Below, piece after piece: positions 9,448-16,806 of a stretch of DNA of 54,622 nt. Location of the stretch: NCBI GenBank assembly GCA_038125995.1, contig JAYPEX010000012.1:1-54622 (forward strand), written 5' to 3'. The DNA comes from MAG-120531 sp038125995. GTDB lineage: Bacteria > Bacteroidota > Bacteroidia > Flavobacteriales > Flavobacteriaceae. The first letter of the stretch is position 1; each line of letters starts with the position of its first letter. Made by a program: the position numbers and the translations under genes. Below the pieces are notes generated by a model. It made no database searches, was not told the DNA's origin, and saw only the letters and a program-made list of their open reading frames with translations.

Positions 9448-11952
9448 ATGCTTACTAAAAAAATAAGCCTTGTACTTCTCGGAGCTTTTTTGCTCGGGAC
9501 GACCACTTCCAACGCACAATTGTTTTGGAATAAGAAAAAGAAAGCTGCACCTGTAGAGCAACAAAAACCCAAACCTAAAGTAGATAAGAATGCACCAAAA
9601 CCCTATTCAGAGGTGATCACTATGGAGGCCATTACCGATGAAGGATTGTTTAGCGTTCACAAAATTGGAGCGGATCGCTATTATGAAATCCCCGACTCCT
9701 TACTGGGCAAAGAAATGCTTATGGTAAGCCGTATCGCCAAAACAGCTAATGGAATCGGATTTGGTGGAGGAAAAATCAACACACATGTACTTCGTTGGGA
9801 AAAGAAAGAGAATATGATCAACCTTAGAGTTGTCAGTCATGATATTGTGGCCGATGACGACTTACCGATCAAAGAAGCGGTGGTCAACTCTAACTTTGAG
9901 CCTGTGCTCTTTTCATTTAAAATAGAAGCGCTGAGAAACGATTCCATTGTAAAGAGTTCCGTCATCAAAGCTTCTGATTTGTTTTCAAAAGATGTCAATG
10001 CACTAGGAATGCCTGATTCATACAGAAAACGCTACAAAGTGACTCGTTTGGATAGTGAAAAGAGTTTTATCGAAAGCATTAAATCCTATCCTCTAAATAT
10101 AGAGGCGAGACATGTAAAAACCTATATCGCATCAGCCCCTCCTTCTAATTCAAGTTTAGGAACTATTTCAGTAGAGATTAACAATTCGATGATCTTACTT
10201 CCTGAAAACCCGATGAAGCGTCGTTATTTTGACAGAAGAGTTGGATGGTTTAAACGCGATCAAGTCGATTATGGATTAGAAGATCAGAAAACAAAAACTG
10301 TTTCCTTTTTAGATCGTTGGAGATTGGAAGTCAAGGATGAGGATTTGGAGAAGTTCAAAAGAGGGGAACTCGTAGTGCCTAAAAAACAAATCGTTTATTA
10401 CGTAGACAGAGCTACTCCTGAAAAATGGGTTCCTTTTATCAAACAAGGAATTGAAGACTGGCAGGTTGCTTTTGAAGCAGCAGGATTCAAGGACGCCATT
10501 ATCGCCAAAGACCCTCCAACTGTCGAAGAAGATCCGGAGTGGTCTCCTGAAGATGTTCGCTACTCTGTAGTACGTTATTTAGCTTCTCCTATACCAAATG
10601 CCAATGGACCTCACGTTAGTGATCCACGAACAGGAGAAATCTTAGAATCGGATATCAATTGGTACCACAATGTTATGAGCCTTCTCAGAAATTGGTTCTT
10701 TGTTCAAACAGCAGCTATCAATCCAGAAGCTCAAACAGACACCTTCAAGGATGAAGTGATGGGAAGACTCATTCGCTTTGTGTCTTCACATGAAGTAGGA
10801 CATACCTTAGGATTACCTCACAATATGGGCTCTAGCTCTGCATACCCTGTAGATTCATTACGCTCTGCAAGCTTTACCAAGAAATACAGCACAGCACCCT
10901 CAATTATGGATTATGCCCGTTTTAATTACATCGCACAACCCGAAGACAAAGGAGTAGCTTTGATGCCCAATATCGGAATCTATGACAAATACGCTATTGA
11001 ATGGGGATACCGTCCAATCTTAGATACTTCTGCAGAAGATGAAAAACCCATTCTGGATCAGTGGATCTTAAAACACGATGGAGATCCTCTATATCGATTT
11101 GGACATCAACAAGCGGGTGATGTGGTAGATCCAAGTTCCCAAACAGAAGACTTAGGTGACAATGCCATCTTAGCGAGTCAATACGGAATCAAAAACCTTC
11201 AGAGAATCGTTCCAAATCTCGTGAAATGGACGGAGGAAGACGGTAAAGATTACGATGAATTAGACACGCTTTACAAGCAAGTACTATCTCAGTTCAATCG
11301 ATATATGGGACATGTATCCAACAATATCGGTGGTGTCTATGAAAATCATAAAACCTACGATCAAGAGGGAGCTGTTTACACGCTTGTAAGCAAAGACCAT
11401 CAGAGAAATGCTATTAAATTCTTACACAAAGAGCTCTTTGAAACTCCACAGTGGATGATTGACAAAGACCTCTTTAGCAAGATTGAGTATTCAGGAGCTG
11501 TTGAGCGAATTCGTTCCATGCAAGAACGCACCCTCAACAATATTTTGAGTTTAGGAAAAATGGCGCGACTCATTGAACAAGAAACGCTTTATGGATCAAA
11601 GGCTTTATCATTAGTAGAAATGACCTCATCACTCAGAAAGGGAATCTGGTCCGAACTCTACAGTGGAAAATCAATCGACACCTACCGAAGAAATCTTCAA
11701 AAGGCACATATTGATCGATTGGGATACATACTTACTGCAAAGAATCAATCAAAACAACCTGATTGGGGGGGCTATGTCAAATCAACTGCTGTCAATACCT
11801 CTCAATCAGATATTCGTTCAGTCGCAAAAGCAGAACTGATCAATTTAAAAAATCAAATCAATTCTTCTAAAGGAATCTTTAGCGATCAAATGAGTCGTTA
11901 TCACTTAGATGATTCGGTCTCTAGAATTGACGAATTATTAGATCCAAAATAA
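9448..11952 (+). CDS. Exported zinc metalloprotease (DUF5117/DUF4953 type)
   Basis: This 834-residue protein has a Sec signal peptide ending TTSNAQ (near residue 24). The metzincin zinc motif HEVGHTLGLPH lies near residue 450, with three His ligands and the catalytic Glu. It is followed about 40 residues later by a Met-turn (APSIMDYARF). The flanking regions match my recollection of the Bacteroidota 'zinc-dependent metalloprotease' group with DUF5117, DUF5118 and DUF4953 domains. The protein should act in the periplasm or outside the cell; the substrate is unknown. A strong terminator follows, so it is monocistronic or the end of its unit. Confidence 0.88.
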   Translation: MLTKKISLVLLGAFLLGTTTSNAQLFWNKKKKAAPVEQQKPKPKVDKNAPKPYSEVITMEAITDEGLFSVHKIGADRYYEIPDSLLGKEMLMVSRIAKTANGIGFGGGKINTHVLRWEKKENMINLRVVSHDIVADDDLPIKEAVVNSNFEPVLFSFKIEALRNDSIVKSSVIKASDLFSKDVNALGMPDSYRKRYKVTRLDSEKSFIESIKSYPLNIEARHVKTYIASAPPSNSSLGTISVEINNSMILLPENPMKRRYFDRRVGWFKRDQVDYGLEDQKTKTVSFLDRWRLEVKDEDLEKFKRGELVVPKKQIVYYVDRATPEKWVPFIKQGIEDWQVAFEAAGFKDAIIAKDPPTVEEDPEWSPEDVRYSVVRYLASPIPNANGPHVSDPRTGEILESDINWYHNVMSLLRNWFFVQTAAINPEAQTDTFKDEVMGRLIRFVSSHEVGHTLGLPHNMGSSSAYPVDSLRSASFTKKYSTAPSIMDYARFNYIAQPEDKGVALMPNIGIYDKYAIEWGYRPILDTSAEDEKPILDQWILKHDGDPLYRFGHQQAGDVVDPSSQTEDLGDNAILASQYGIKNLQRIVPNLVKWTEEDGKDYDELDTLYKQVLSQFNRYMGHVSNNIGGVYENHKTYDQEGAVYTLVSKDHQRNAIKFLHKELFETPQWMIDKDLFSKIEYSGAVERIRSMQERTLNNILSLGKMARLIEQETLYGSKALSLVEMTSSLRKGIWSELYSGKSIDTYRRNLQKAHIDRLGYILTAKNQSKQPDWGGYVKSTAVNTSQSDIRSVAKAELINLKNQINSSKGIFSDQMSRYHLDDSVSRIDELLDPK

Positions 11953-11972
11953 TTGATTAATTTTTTATAATT

Positions 11973-12001
11973 AAAACCTCCACTAAAGTGGGGGTTTTTT
12001 T
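11973..12001 (+). terminator. Intrinsic terminator after the metalloprotease
   Basis: An 11-pair stem (AAAACCTCCAC with GTGGGGGTTTT, one T-G pair) closes a four-base loop and runs directly into a T-tract. It lies 20 bases past the stop. Confidence 0.9.
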
Positions 12002-12076
12002 ATGATATGTTTAACAGTCTGATTTTAAACCATTTTGAACTCTCACTGTCTTAGTATTAAACAAAAAAATAAGATC

Positions 12077-12634
12077 ATGAAAAAATTACTATTGACAACC
12101 CTTATAGCAATTACAGTAGCTTCTGTTTCTGTTGCTCAACATGCTCCAAGATCTGGTGGAATGAAAATGATGCAATGGCATCAAAAACACAATTTCACTC
12201 CTGAACAACTAGCTACTTTAAAAGCTAAAAAGCTAACACTAGCACTTGAACTTACGGATAAGCAACAAAAAGAACTCGAAAAACTCTTTAGTGAGGAAGA
12301 AAAGATGATGCAAAAGCATCACCAAAAAATGAAAGCTGATCAACAGGCTGGAAAAGAAGTCAATCGTTATGAGATGATGAACGAGCATATGAATCTTCAA
12401 ATTGATCACCAACGTAAAATCAAAAACATCCTTAACGAAGACCAACACGCAAAATGGTCAAAAATGAAAAAAGCCCCTAGGGGAAAAATGATGATGCATC
12501 ATAAAAACAAATCAGCAAAAATGATGCATAAGGGAGCTGCAAAAGATCACCAATGCAATGGTGATTGCAAAATGGATGGCAAAGGACACCAAAAAAGAGT
12601 CATGCATCAAAACAAGACTCCAATGAGAAGATAA
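12077..12634 (+). CDS. Spy/CpxP-like periplasmic protein, Met- and His-rich
   Basis: The product is 185 residues with a signal peptide ending SVAQ (near residue 21). The middle is helical and charged, with FTPEQLATLKAKKLTLALELTDKQQ and ILNEDQHAKW, resembling the LTxxQ repeats of Spy/CpxP-type periplasmic chaperones and metal-stress proteins. The last 50 residues are packed with Met, His and Lys plus one CNGDC pair. I count about 14 His and 18 Met in the mature chain, which suggests copper or other soft-metal binding. The start at 12077 is chosen because the signal peptide begins there; an upstream ATG at 12035 adds 14 polar residues. A terminator flanks it on each side. Confidence 0.8.
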   Translation: MKKLLLTTLIAITVASVSVAQHAPRSGGMKMMQWHQKHNFTPEQLATLKAKKLTLALELTDKQQKELEKLFSEEEKMMQKHHQKMKADQQAGKEVNRYEMMNEHMNLQIDHQRKIKNILNEDQHAKWSKMKKAPRGKMMMHHKNKSAKMMHKGAAKDHQCNGDCKMDGKGHQKRVMHQNKTPMRR

Positions 12635-12669
12635 GAATCGTCTGGTTAACGATTTAGTTTAGTTTGGTT

Positions 12670-12705
12670 CCCCCAAAGCAGTTACTGTTTTGGGGGTATT
12701 TTTTT
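12670..12705 (+). terminator. Intrinsic terminator after the Spy-like gene
   Basis: CCCCCAAAGCAG and CTGTTTTGGGGG form a 12-pair stem (one G-T pair) with a three-base loop, followed by a T-rich run that reaches the hemL stop codon. The T-tract is only on the plus-strand side, so it should not terminate hemL. Confidence 0.9.
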
Positions 12706-13993
12706 ATTTCAACTCTTCTACGAAATCTCCTAAGGCTGCAATGGTTTTATCTAAATCCTCATAGCTCAGAGCATCGTTTAAGAAGTAGCTTTCAAATGCA
12801 GAAGGCGGCAGGTAAATTCCTCTATCGAGCATTCCGTGGAAATAGGATTTAAAGGTATCGTTATTGCCTAGTGCTGATGTTTTAAAATCCACTACGGGTG
12901 TATCTGAAAAGTGAACCGAAATCATCGAACCAAATCGATTGATTTGAGCAGTGACTCCTGCCTCTTTTAAAACCTGTTCCAATCCTTGGTGTAAGTACTC
13001 GGTTTTCTTAGCTAATCGATCATAGACTTCAGCGTCTGTATTCAAGGCTTCTAACATGGCAAGTCCTGCTGCCATAGCCAATGGATTTCCACTGAGAGTT
13101 CCAGCCTGATATATGGGCCCTTCAGGAGCTAAATGACTCATGATTTCAGCAGAAGCTGCAAAAGCTCCCACAGGAAGACCCCCTCCGATGACCTTTCCAA
13201 AACATACGATATCGGCTTTGATTCCTAAGACTTCTTGAGCTCCACCTCTTCCAAGTCTGAATCCAGTCATAACCTCATCAAAAATAAGAAGTATGTTGTG
13301 CTCGTCACAAAGGGTCCTCAATCCAGATATAAACTCAGGACTCGGTGGAATACATCCCATATTCCCAGCTACAGGCTCTATAATGATCGCAGCTATTGCT
13401 CCTGAATTGGCAGCGACTAATTGTCGAACCGATTCCAAATCGTTATAAGTAGCCAACAAGGTATCTTTTGCGGTACCCTGAGTAACTCCTGGACTGTTTG
13501 GCGCTCCAAATGTAACAGCACCACTCCCTGCTTGAATCAGGAATGAATCGGAATGACCGTGGTAACAACCTTCAAACTTGATAATCTTGTCTTTATGAGT
13601 ATAGCCTCTAGCCAAACGTACTGCAGACATACAGGCCTCTGTTCCAGAATTTACAAAGCGAATTTTTTCAAGATGAGGAACCATTTCAAAAGCCAAAGAA
13701 GCTAATTTAGTTTCAATTTCTGTCGGAGTTCCAAATGAAGTTCCCAATTGTGCCTTTTGAACCACCGCATCGATCACCGGCTCAAAAGCATGTCCTAAAA
13801 TAAGCGGGCCCCAAGATGCGATAAAATCGATATAGGTATTCCCATCGACATCTTCTAAATAGGCTCCTTTAGCTTTTTTAATAAATACAGGAGTTCCTCC
13901 AACTGATTTAAAGGCTCTCACTGGAGAATTGACTCCTCCAGGAATGACTTGATTGGATTCTAAAAAAAGTTGACTGGATCGTTGGTATCTCAT
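12704..13993 (-). CDS. hemL: Glutamate-1-semialdehyde 2,1-aminomutase
   Basis: This enzyme makes 5-aminolevulinate for haem by the C5 pathway. The 429-residue class III PLP enzyme shows PGGVNSPVRAFK near the N-terminus, NSGTEACMSAVRLARG, FDEVMTGFR and the PLP-lysine motif FGKVIGGGLPVGAF. The length is normal. It is the last gene of the minus-strand run that begins with alaS, and starts one base after the stop of the preceding glucosaminidase gene. Confidence 0.97.
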   Translation of the reverse strand: MRYQRSSQLFLESNQVIPGGVNSPVRAFKSVGGTPVFIKKAKGAYLEDVDGNTYIDFIASWGPLILGHAFEPVIDAVVQKAQLGTSFGTPTEIETKLASLAFEMVPHLEKIRFVNSGTEACMSAVRLARGYTHKDKIIKFEGCYHGHSDSFLIQAGSGAVTFGAPNSPGVTQGTAKDTLLATYNDLESVRQLVAANSGAIAAIIIEPVAGNMGCIPPSPEFISGLRTLCDEHNILLIFDEVMTGFRLGRGGAQEVLGIKADIVCFGKVIGGGLPVGAFAASAEIMSHLAPEGPIYQAGTLSGNPLAMAAGLAMLEALNTDAEVYDRLAKKTEYLHQGLEQVLKEAGVTAQINRFGSMISVHFSDTPVVDFKTSALGNNDTFKSYFHGMLDRGIYLPPSAFESYFLNDALSYEDLDKTIAALGDFVEELK

Positions 13994-13994
13994 A

Positions 13995-14786
13995 TTAATT
14001 GGCTATAATAAGTTCTTGTCCTGATTTAATTGAATTATTTTTAAGCTGATTCCATCTCCTTAGATCACTGATGGAAACCCCGTACAGTTTTGATAGATAA
14101 TACAGAGTTTCCCCCTTTGAAACAAGATGGATCTGTCGATTATTCTTGTTTTTAGAAATGAGTGGTTTTGGTTCCTTTTGCTCAGTTGTGATTGTTTGTT
14201 TTTGGGGATATTGATACACCAAAGCTTGCTGCTTCTTGATATAGCGAATCTTATCATATGACTTTAAATCATAAGCCTTAATATAGGCCACTAGTCGACG
14301 AGCGTATTTTCGATCAGTAGCATAACCTGCTTTCTTAAGACCCTTGGCCCATGCCTTATAATCCCTTGGTCTGTAATTAAACAAAAATGAATAGCGATTT
14401 CTTTGAGTTAAAAACAAAGAGTGATCTCTATAGGATTCTCTAGGCGAATCATACACCCTAAAGCATTCATCCTTGGCGTCGTCATCGTGAAGCACTGATT
14501 TTCCATCCCATCCCGTATGGCATTTGATTCCAAAGTGATTGTTAGATTTTCGGGCAAGTGTACTTTTTCCTGCTCCGCTTTCTAAAATTCCCTGAGCTAG
14601 TGTAATACTTGCAGGAATTCCAAATTCGCTCATCTCCTCCTGTGCTATAGGAGCATAGGTTTTAATATAGGAGCGTACCTCATCATTGGTATTGACTCTA
14701 GCGGTAAACACAAATGGTTTTTTGACAATCGAACAGGATTGCAATGCTAAACTCAATATTGAAAAAAGTACGAAGTATTTTCTCAT
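13995..14786 (-). CDS. Glucosaminidase lipoprotein with LysM domain
   Basis: This 263-residue cell-wall hydrolase has lipobox LALQSC (Cys18). The glucosaminidase domain follows with TLAQGILESGAGKSTLA (catalytic Glu), NNHFGIKCH and AGYATDRKYARRL. A single LysM module (VSKGETLYYLSKLYGVS to SGQELIIAN) lies at the C-terminus and should bind peptidoglycan. It is probably anchored to the outer membrane and trims glycan strands. The start overlaps the preceding PLP-enzyme gene by four bases. Confidence 0.9.
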   Translation of the reverse strand: MRKYFVLFSILSLALQSCSIVKKPFVFTARVNTNDEVRSYIKTYAPIAQEEMSEFGIPASITLAQGILESGAGKSTLARKSNNHFGIKCHTGWDGKSVLHDDDAKDECFRVYDSPRESYRDHSLFLTQRNRYSFLFNYRPRDYKAWAKGLKKAGYATDRKYARRLVAYIKAYDLKSYDKIRYIKKQQALVYQYPQKQTITTEQKEPKPLISKNKNNRQIHLVSKGETLYYLSKLYGVSISDLRRWNQLKNNSIKSGQELIIAN

Positions 14787-15694
14787 GATTGTATTTCAAA
14801 ACTATTTTTTGTTCTTAAATAGGCGTTCATACCTTCAATCGCTTGTAAACCACCCGTATGAATCATCAAAATACGATCAGCGGGTTTAAAGTAATCCTTT
14901 TGTGCTAAATCAATGACACCGTAAATCATCTTTGAAGTGTAAATGGGGTCAATTAAAATTCCAGTTTTTTGATAAAAATCATTCATAAAATCGACCAGTT
15001 CTCTTGTTATTTTAGCATAACCCCCAAAGTGATAATCAGTGATGAGTTCCCAATTGGATTTAGAGGTAAAGGTACAAATATCTTTTTTCAAAAAATCACC
15101 TTTTAAAGCAGGAAAACCCAAAACATATTGATGATTGAAAGCAGAGCGTATAACTCCGGAGATGGTACCTCCAGTTCCAACTGCAAGAGCTATATGGGAA
15201 AAAGATTCGTCATCTTTATTCAAAATTTCCTCACAGCCTTTGACCGCGAGCTCGTTGGTCCCTCCTTCTGGCAACATATAAAATGAACCGAATTTCGATT
15301 GAAGTTCCTCATAAAATTCTTGAGTATGCTTTTCTCGATAGACTTCTCTAGATACAAAATGCAGTTGCATCCCACAGGAAGATGCCAACTGAAGACTCGG
15401 ATTGAATTCTCCAAAGGCTAATTCTTCGCCTCTTATCACGCCTATAGATTTAAAACCGCTCTCTTTGGCGGCAGAAGCAGTAGCGACAATATGATTCGAA
15501 AAGGCTCCTCCAAATGTAAGTAGGGTATCATATCCTAAATCTTTAGCTGCTTTTAAATTGTAGTATAGTTTTCGGTATTTATTTCCTGAAATTTGAGGAT
15601 GCAGTAACTCCTCTCTTTTAATAAACAATTCGATCCCCCTCTTTGAAAAGGGCTCAAAGTAAGCGCTCAAATCAACAAGTGGAGACTCGGGCAT
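14783..15694 (-). CDS. PLP enzyme, ACC deaminase/D-cysteine desulfhydrase family
   Basis: This is a 303-residue fold-type II PLP enzyme. The PLP lysine lies in ISGNKYRKLYYNL, and TFGGAFSNHIVATA, PEGGTNELAVKG and VGTGGTISGV are the usual cofactor-binding segments. Family members deaminate aminocyclopropane carboxylate or desulfhydrate D-cysteine. Sequence alone does not decide which; D-cysteine desulfhydrase-like activity is more usual outside plant-associated bacteria. It is tightly packed in the alaS-hemL run: TAATG overlap with the DUF5522 gene upstream and ATGA overlap with the glucosaminidase gene downstream. Confidence 0.85.
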   Translation of the reverse strand: MPESPLVDLSAYFEPFSKRGIELFIKREELLHPQISGNKYRKLYYNLKAAKDLGYDTLLTFGGAFSNHIVATASAAKESGFKSIGVIRGEELAFGEFNPSLQLASSCGMQLHFVSREVYREKHTQEFYEELQSKFGSFYMLPEGGTNELAVKGCEEILNKDDESFSHIALAVGTGGTISGVIRSAFNHQYVLGFPALKGDFLKKDICTFTSKSNWELITDYHFGGYAKITRELVDFMNDFYQKTGILIDPIYTSKMIYGVIDLAQKDYFKPADRILMIHTGGLQAIEGMNAYLRTKNSFEIQS

Positions 15695-15849
15695 TATTGT
15701 GTATTTGTTTTGGGATCATATCCATAAGGACAATGCCTACAGGCTGATTCACAGCAATAGCCTCTTTTTAAATGATAGCGCTCGGTAAAGACTTTAAAGC
15801 CCTGATCGGTCCAATAGTAATCTTCTTGCTCTTTTAATTTCATTTTCAT
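15694..15849 (-). CDS. DUF5522 mini-protein with Cys motif
   Basis: This 51-codon ORF fills the gap between the GSCFA and PLP-enzyme genes. It begins MKMKLKEQEDYYW and has FTERYHLKRGYCCESACRHC, then PYGYDP. The CCxxxCRHCPYGYDP signature matches the small Bacteroidota family annotated DUF5522. The four cysteines suggest metal binding, but no function is known to me. Its stop overlaps the next start (TAATG), and only four bases separate it from the GSCFA gene, so it is firmly inside the operon. Confidence 0.85.
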   Translation of the reverse strand: MKMKLKEQEDYYWTDQGFKVFTERYHLKRGYCCESACRHCPYGYDPKTNTQ

Positions 15850-15853
15850 TGTC

Positions 15854-16804
15854 CTATCTAACGTTTAAATGAGGGTATTTATTGTAGAATTCGGTTTTTC
15901 TTTGATCATTTTTTTTCAAAAATTCACGGTGTTCCTGACGTTCAGGCTGAAAGGCCTTATGTGAGGCTGCCTTGAAAATTGACAAGGCTGTTTTCATATC
16001 AGCTTTACAAGAATCATTCACATAGAGGTTGACAAAACGCTCCCAAATGAGATCGATAGCTAAAGAATTAGGATGCAACAAATCACGGTCATAAAAACGA
16101 TAATCCCTAAGTTCATCTAAGAGAATCTCATAGCTTGGAAAATATTCACAATCCTGATGGCTATCAAGGAATTCAAATAATGCGGTTCTCAAATGTGCTT
16201 TGGAACGATTGTTCTCGATGAGTCCATCTTTCTTATGACGAACTGGAGATAGCGTGAATAGGATTTGGAGCTGAGGGTTTAATTTCTTTGCGGTTTGATA
16301 GAGTTGATCTACAGATTCAAAAATTTCAGTAATCGAGAGTAGTCTTTTATCAAATAAGCTTGCGTTTTGTTTATGGCAATTGGCAACTATCGAATTTGTA
16401 GCCCTTAATTCATATACAAAAGCCGTCCCCAAAGTCACAACTAAATGAGAGGCCTCTTTCAACTGCTGATGCGCTTGTTGAATTTTAGCATTCACTGCAT
16501 TTACTAATTCAAATCGATCGATTCCACTGAAAGAAGAATGCAAATCGTAGTGAAACCACAAATCTTTGTCTTTAATGAATGCGTCCTCTTCAAAGCTCTT
16601 CTGATTTGCAATCGCATAAATCGATTTAGAAATGGAGACTGGATTATAGCTAATTCCAAAAGGATTGGAACTTACCTCAAATAAACAACTAGAGAGTTGA
16701 GCTGCTATGGAATCGCTAAAACAGGATCCTACAAGCATCAACTTCGAATGGTAGTCGATGGAAATTTTTGTATTGAGGCCTTCTATTTTTGTAGAAAGTT
16801 CCAT
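15854..16804 (-). CDS. GSCFA-domain protein
   Basis: The 316-residue protein carries MLVGSCFSDSIAAQL near residue 23, the motif that names the GSCFA family, and HPNSLAIDLIWERF near the C-terminus. The family is thought to be related to SGNH/GDSL esterases (Ser in GSCFS, Asp/His in LLHPN), but I know of no established substrate. There is no signal peptide, so it is probably cytoplasmic. It lies two bases downstream of alaS. Confidence 0.85.
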   Translation of the reverse strand: MELSTKIEGLNTKISIDYHSKLMLVGSCFSDSIAAQLSSCLFEVSSNPFGISYNPVSISKSIYAIANQKSFEEDAFIKDKDLWFHYDLHSSFSGIDRFELVNAVNAKIQQAHQQLKEASHLVVTLGTAFVYELRATNSIVANCHKQNASLFDKRLLSITEIFESVDQLYQTAKKLNPQLQILFTLSPVRHKKDGLIENNRSKAHLRTALFEFLDSHQDCEYFPSYEILLDELRDYRFYDRDLLHPNSLAIDLIWERFVNLYVNDSCKADMKTALSIFKAASHKAFQPERQEHREFLKKNDQRKTEFYNKYPHLNVR

Positions 16805-16806
16805 AG

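Noticed and set aside
12035..12076. Upstream ATG for the Spy-like gene
   Set aside because: It adds 14 polar residues before an otherwise normal signal peptide beginning MKKLLLTT.
12670..12696. Bidirectional terminator for hemL
   Set aside because: The stem is good, but the minus-strand side has no T-tract, so I assign it only to the plus strand.
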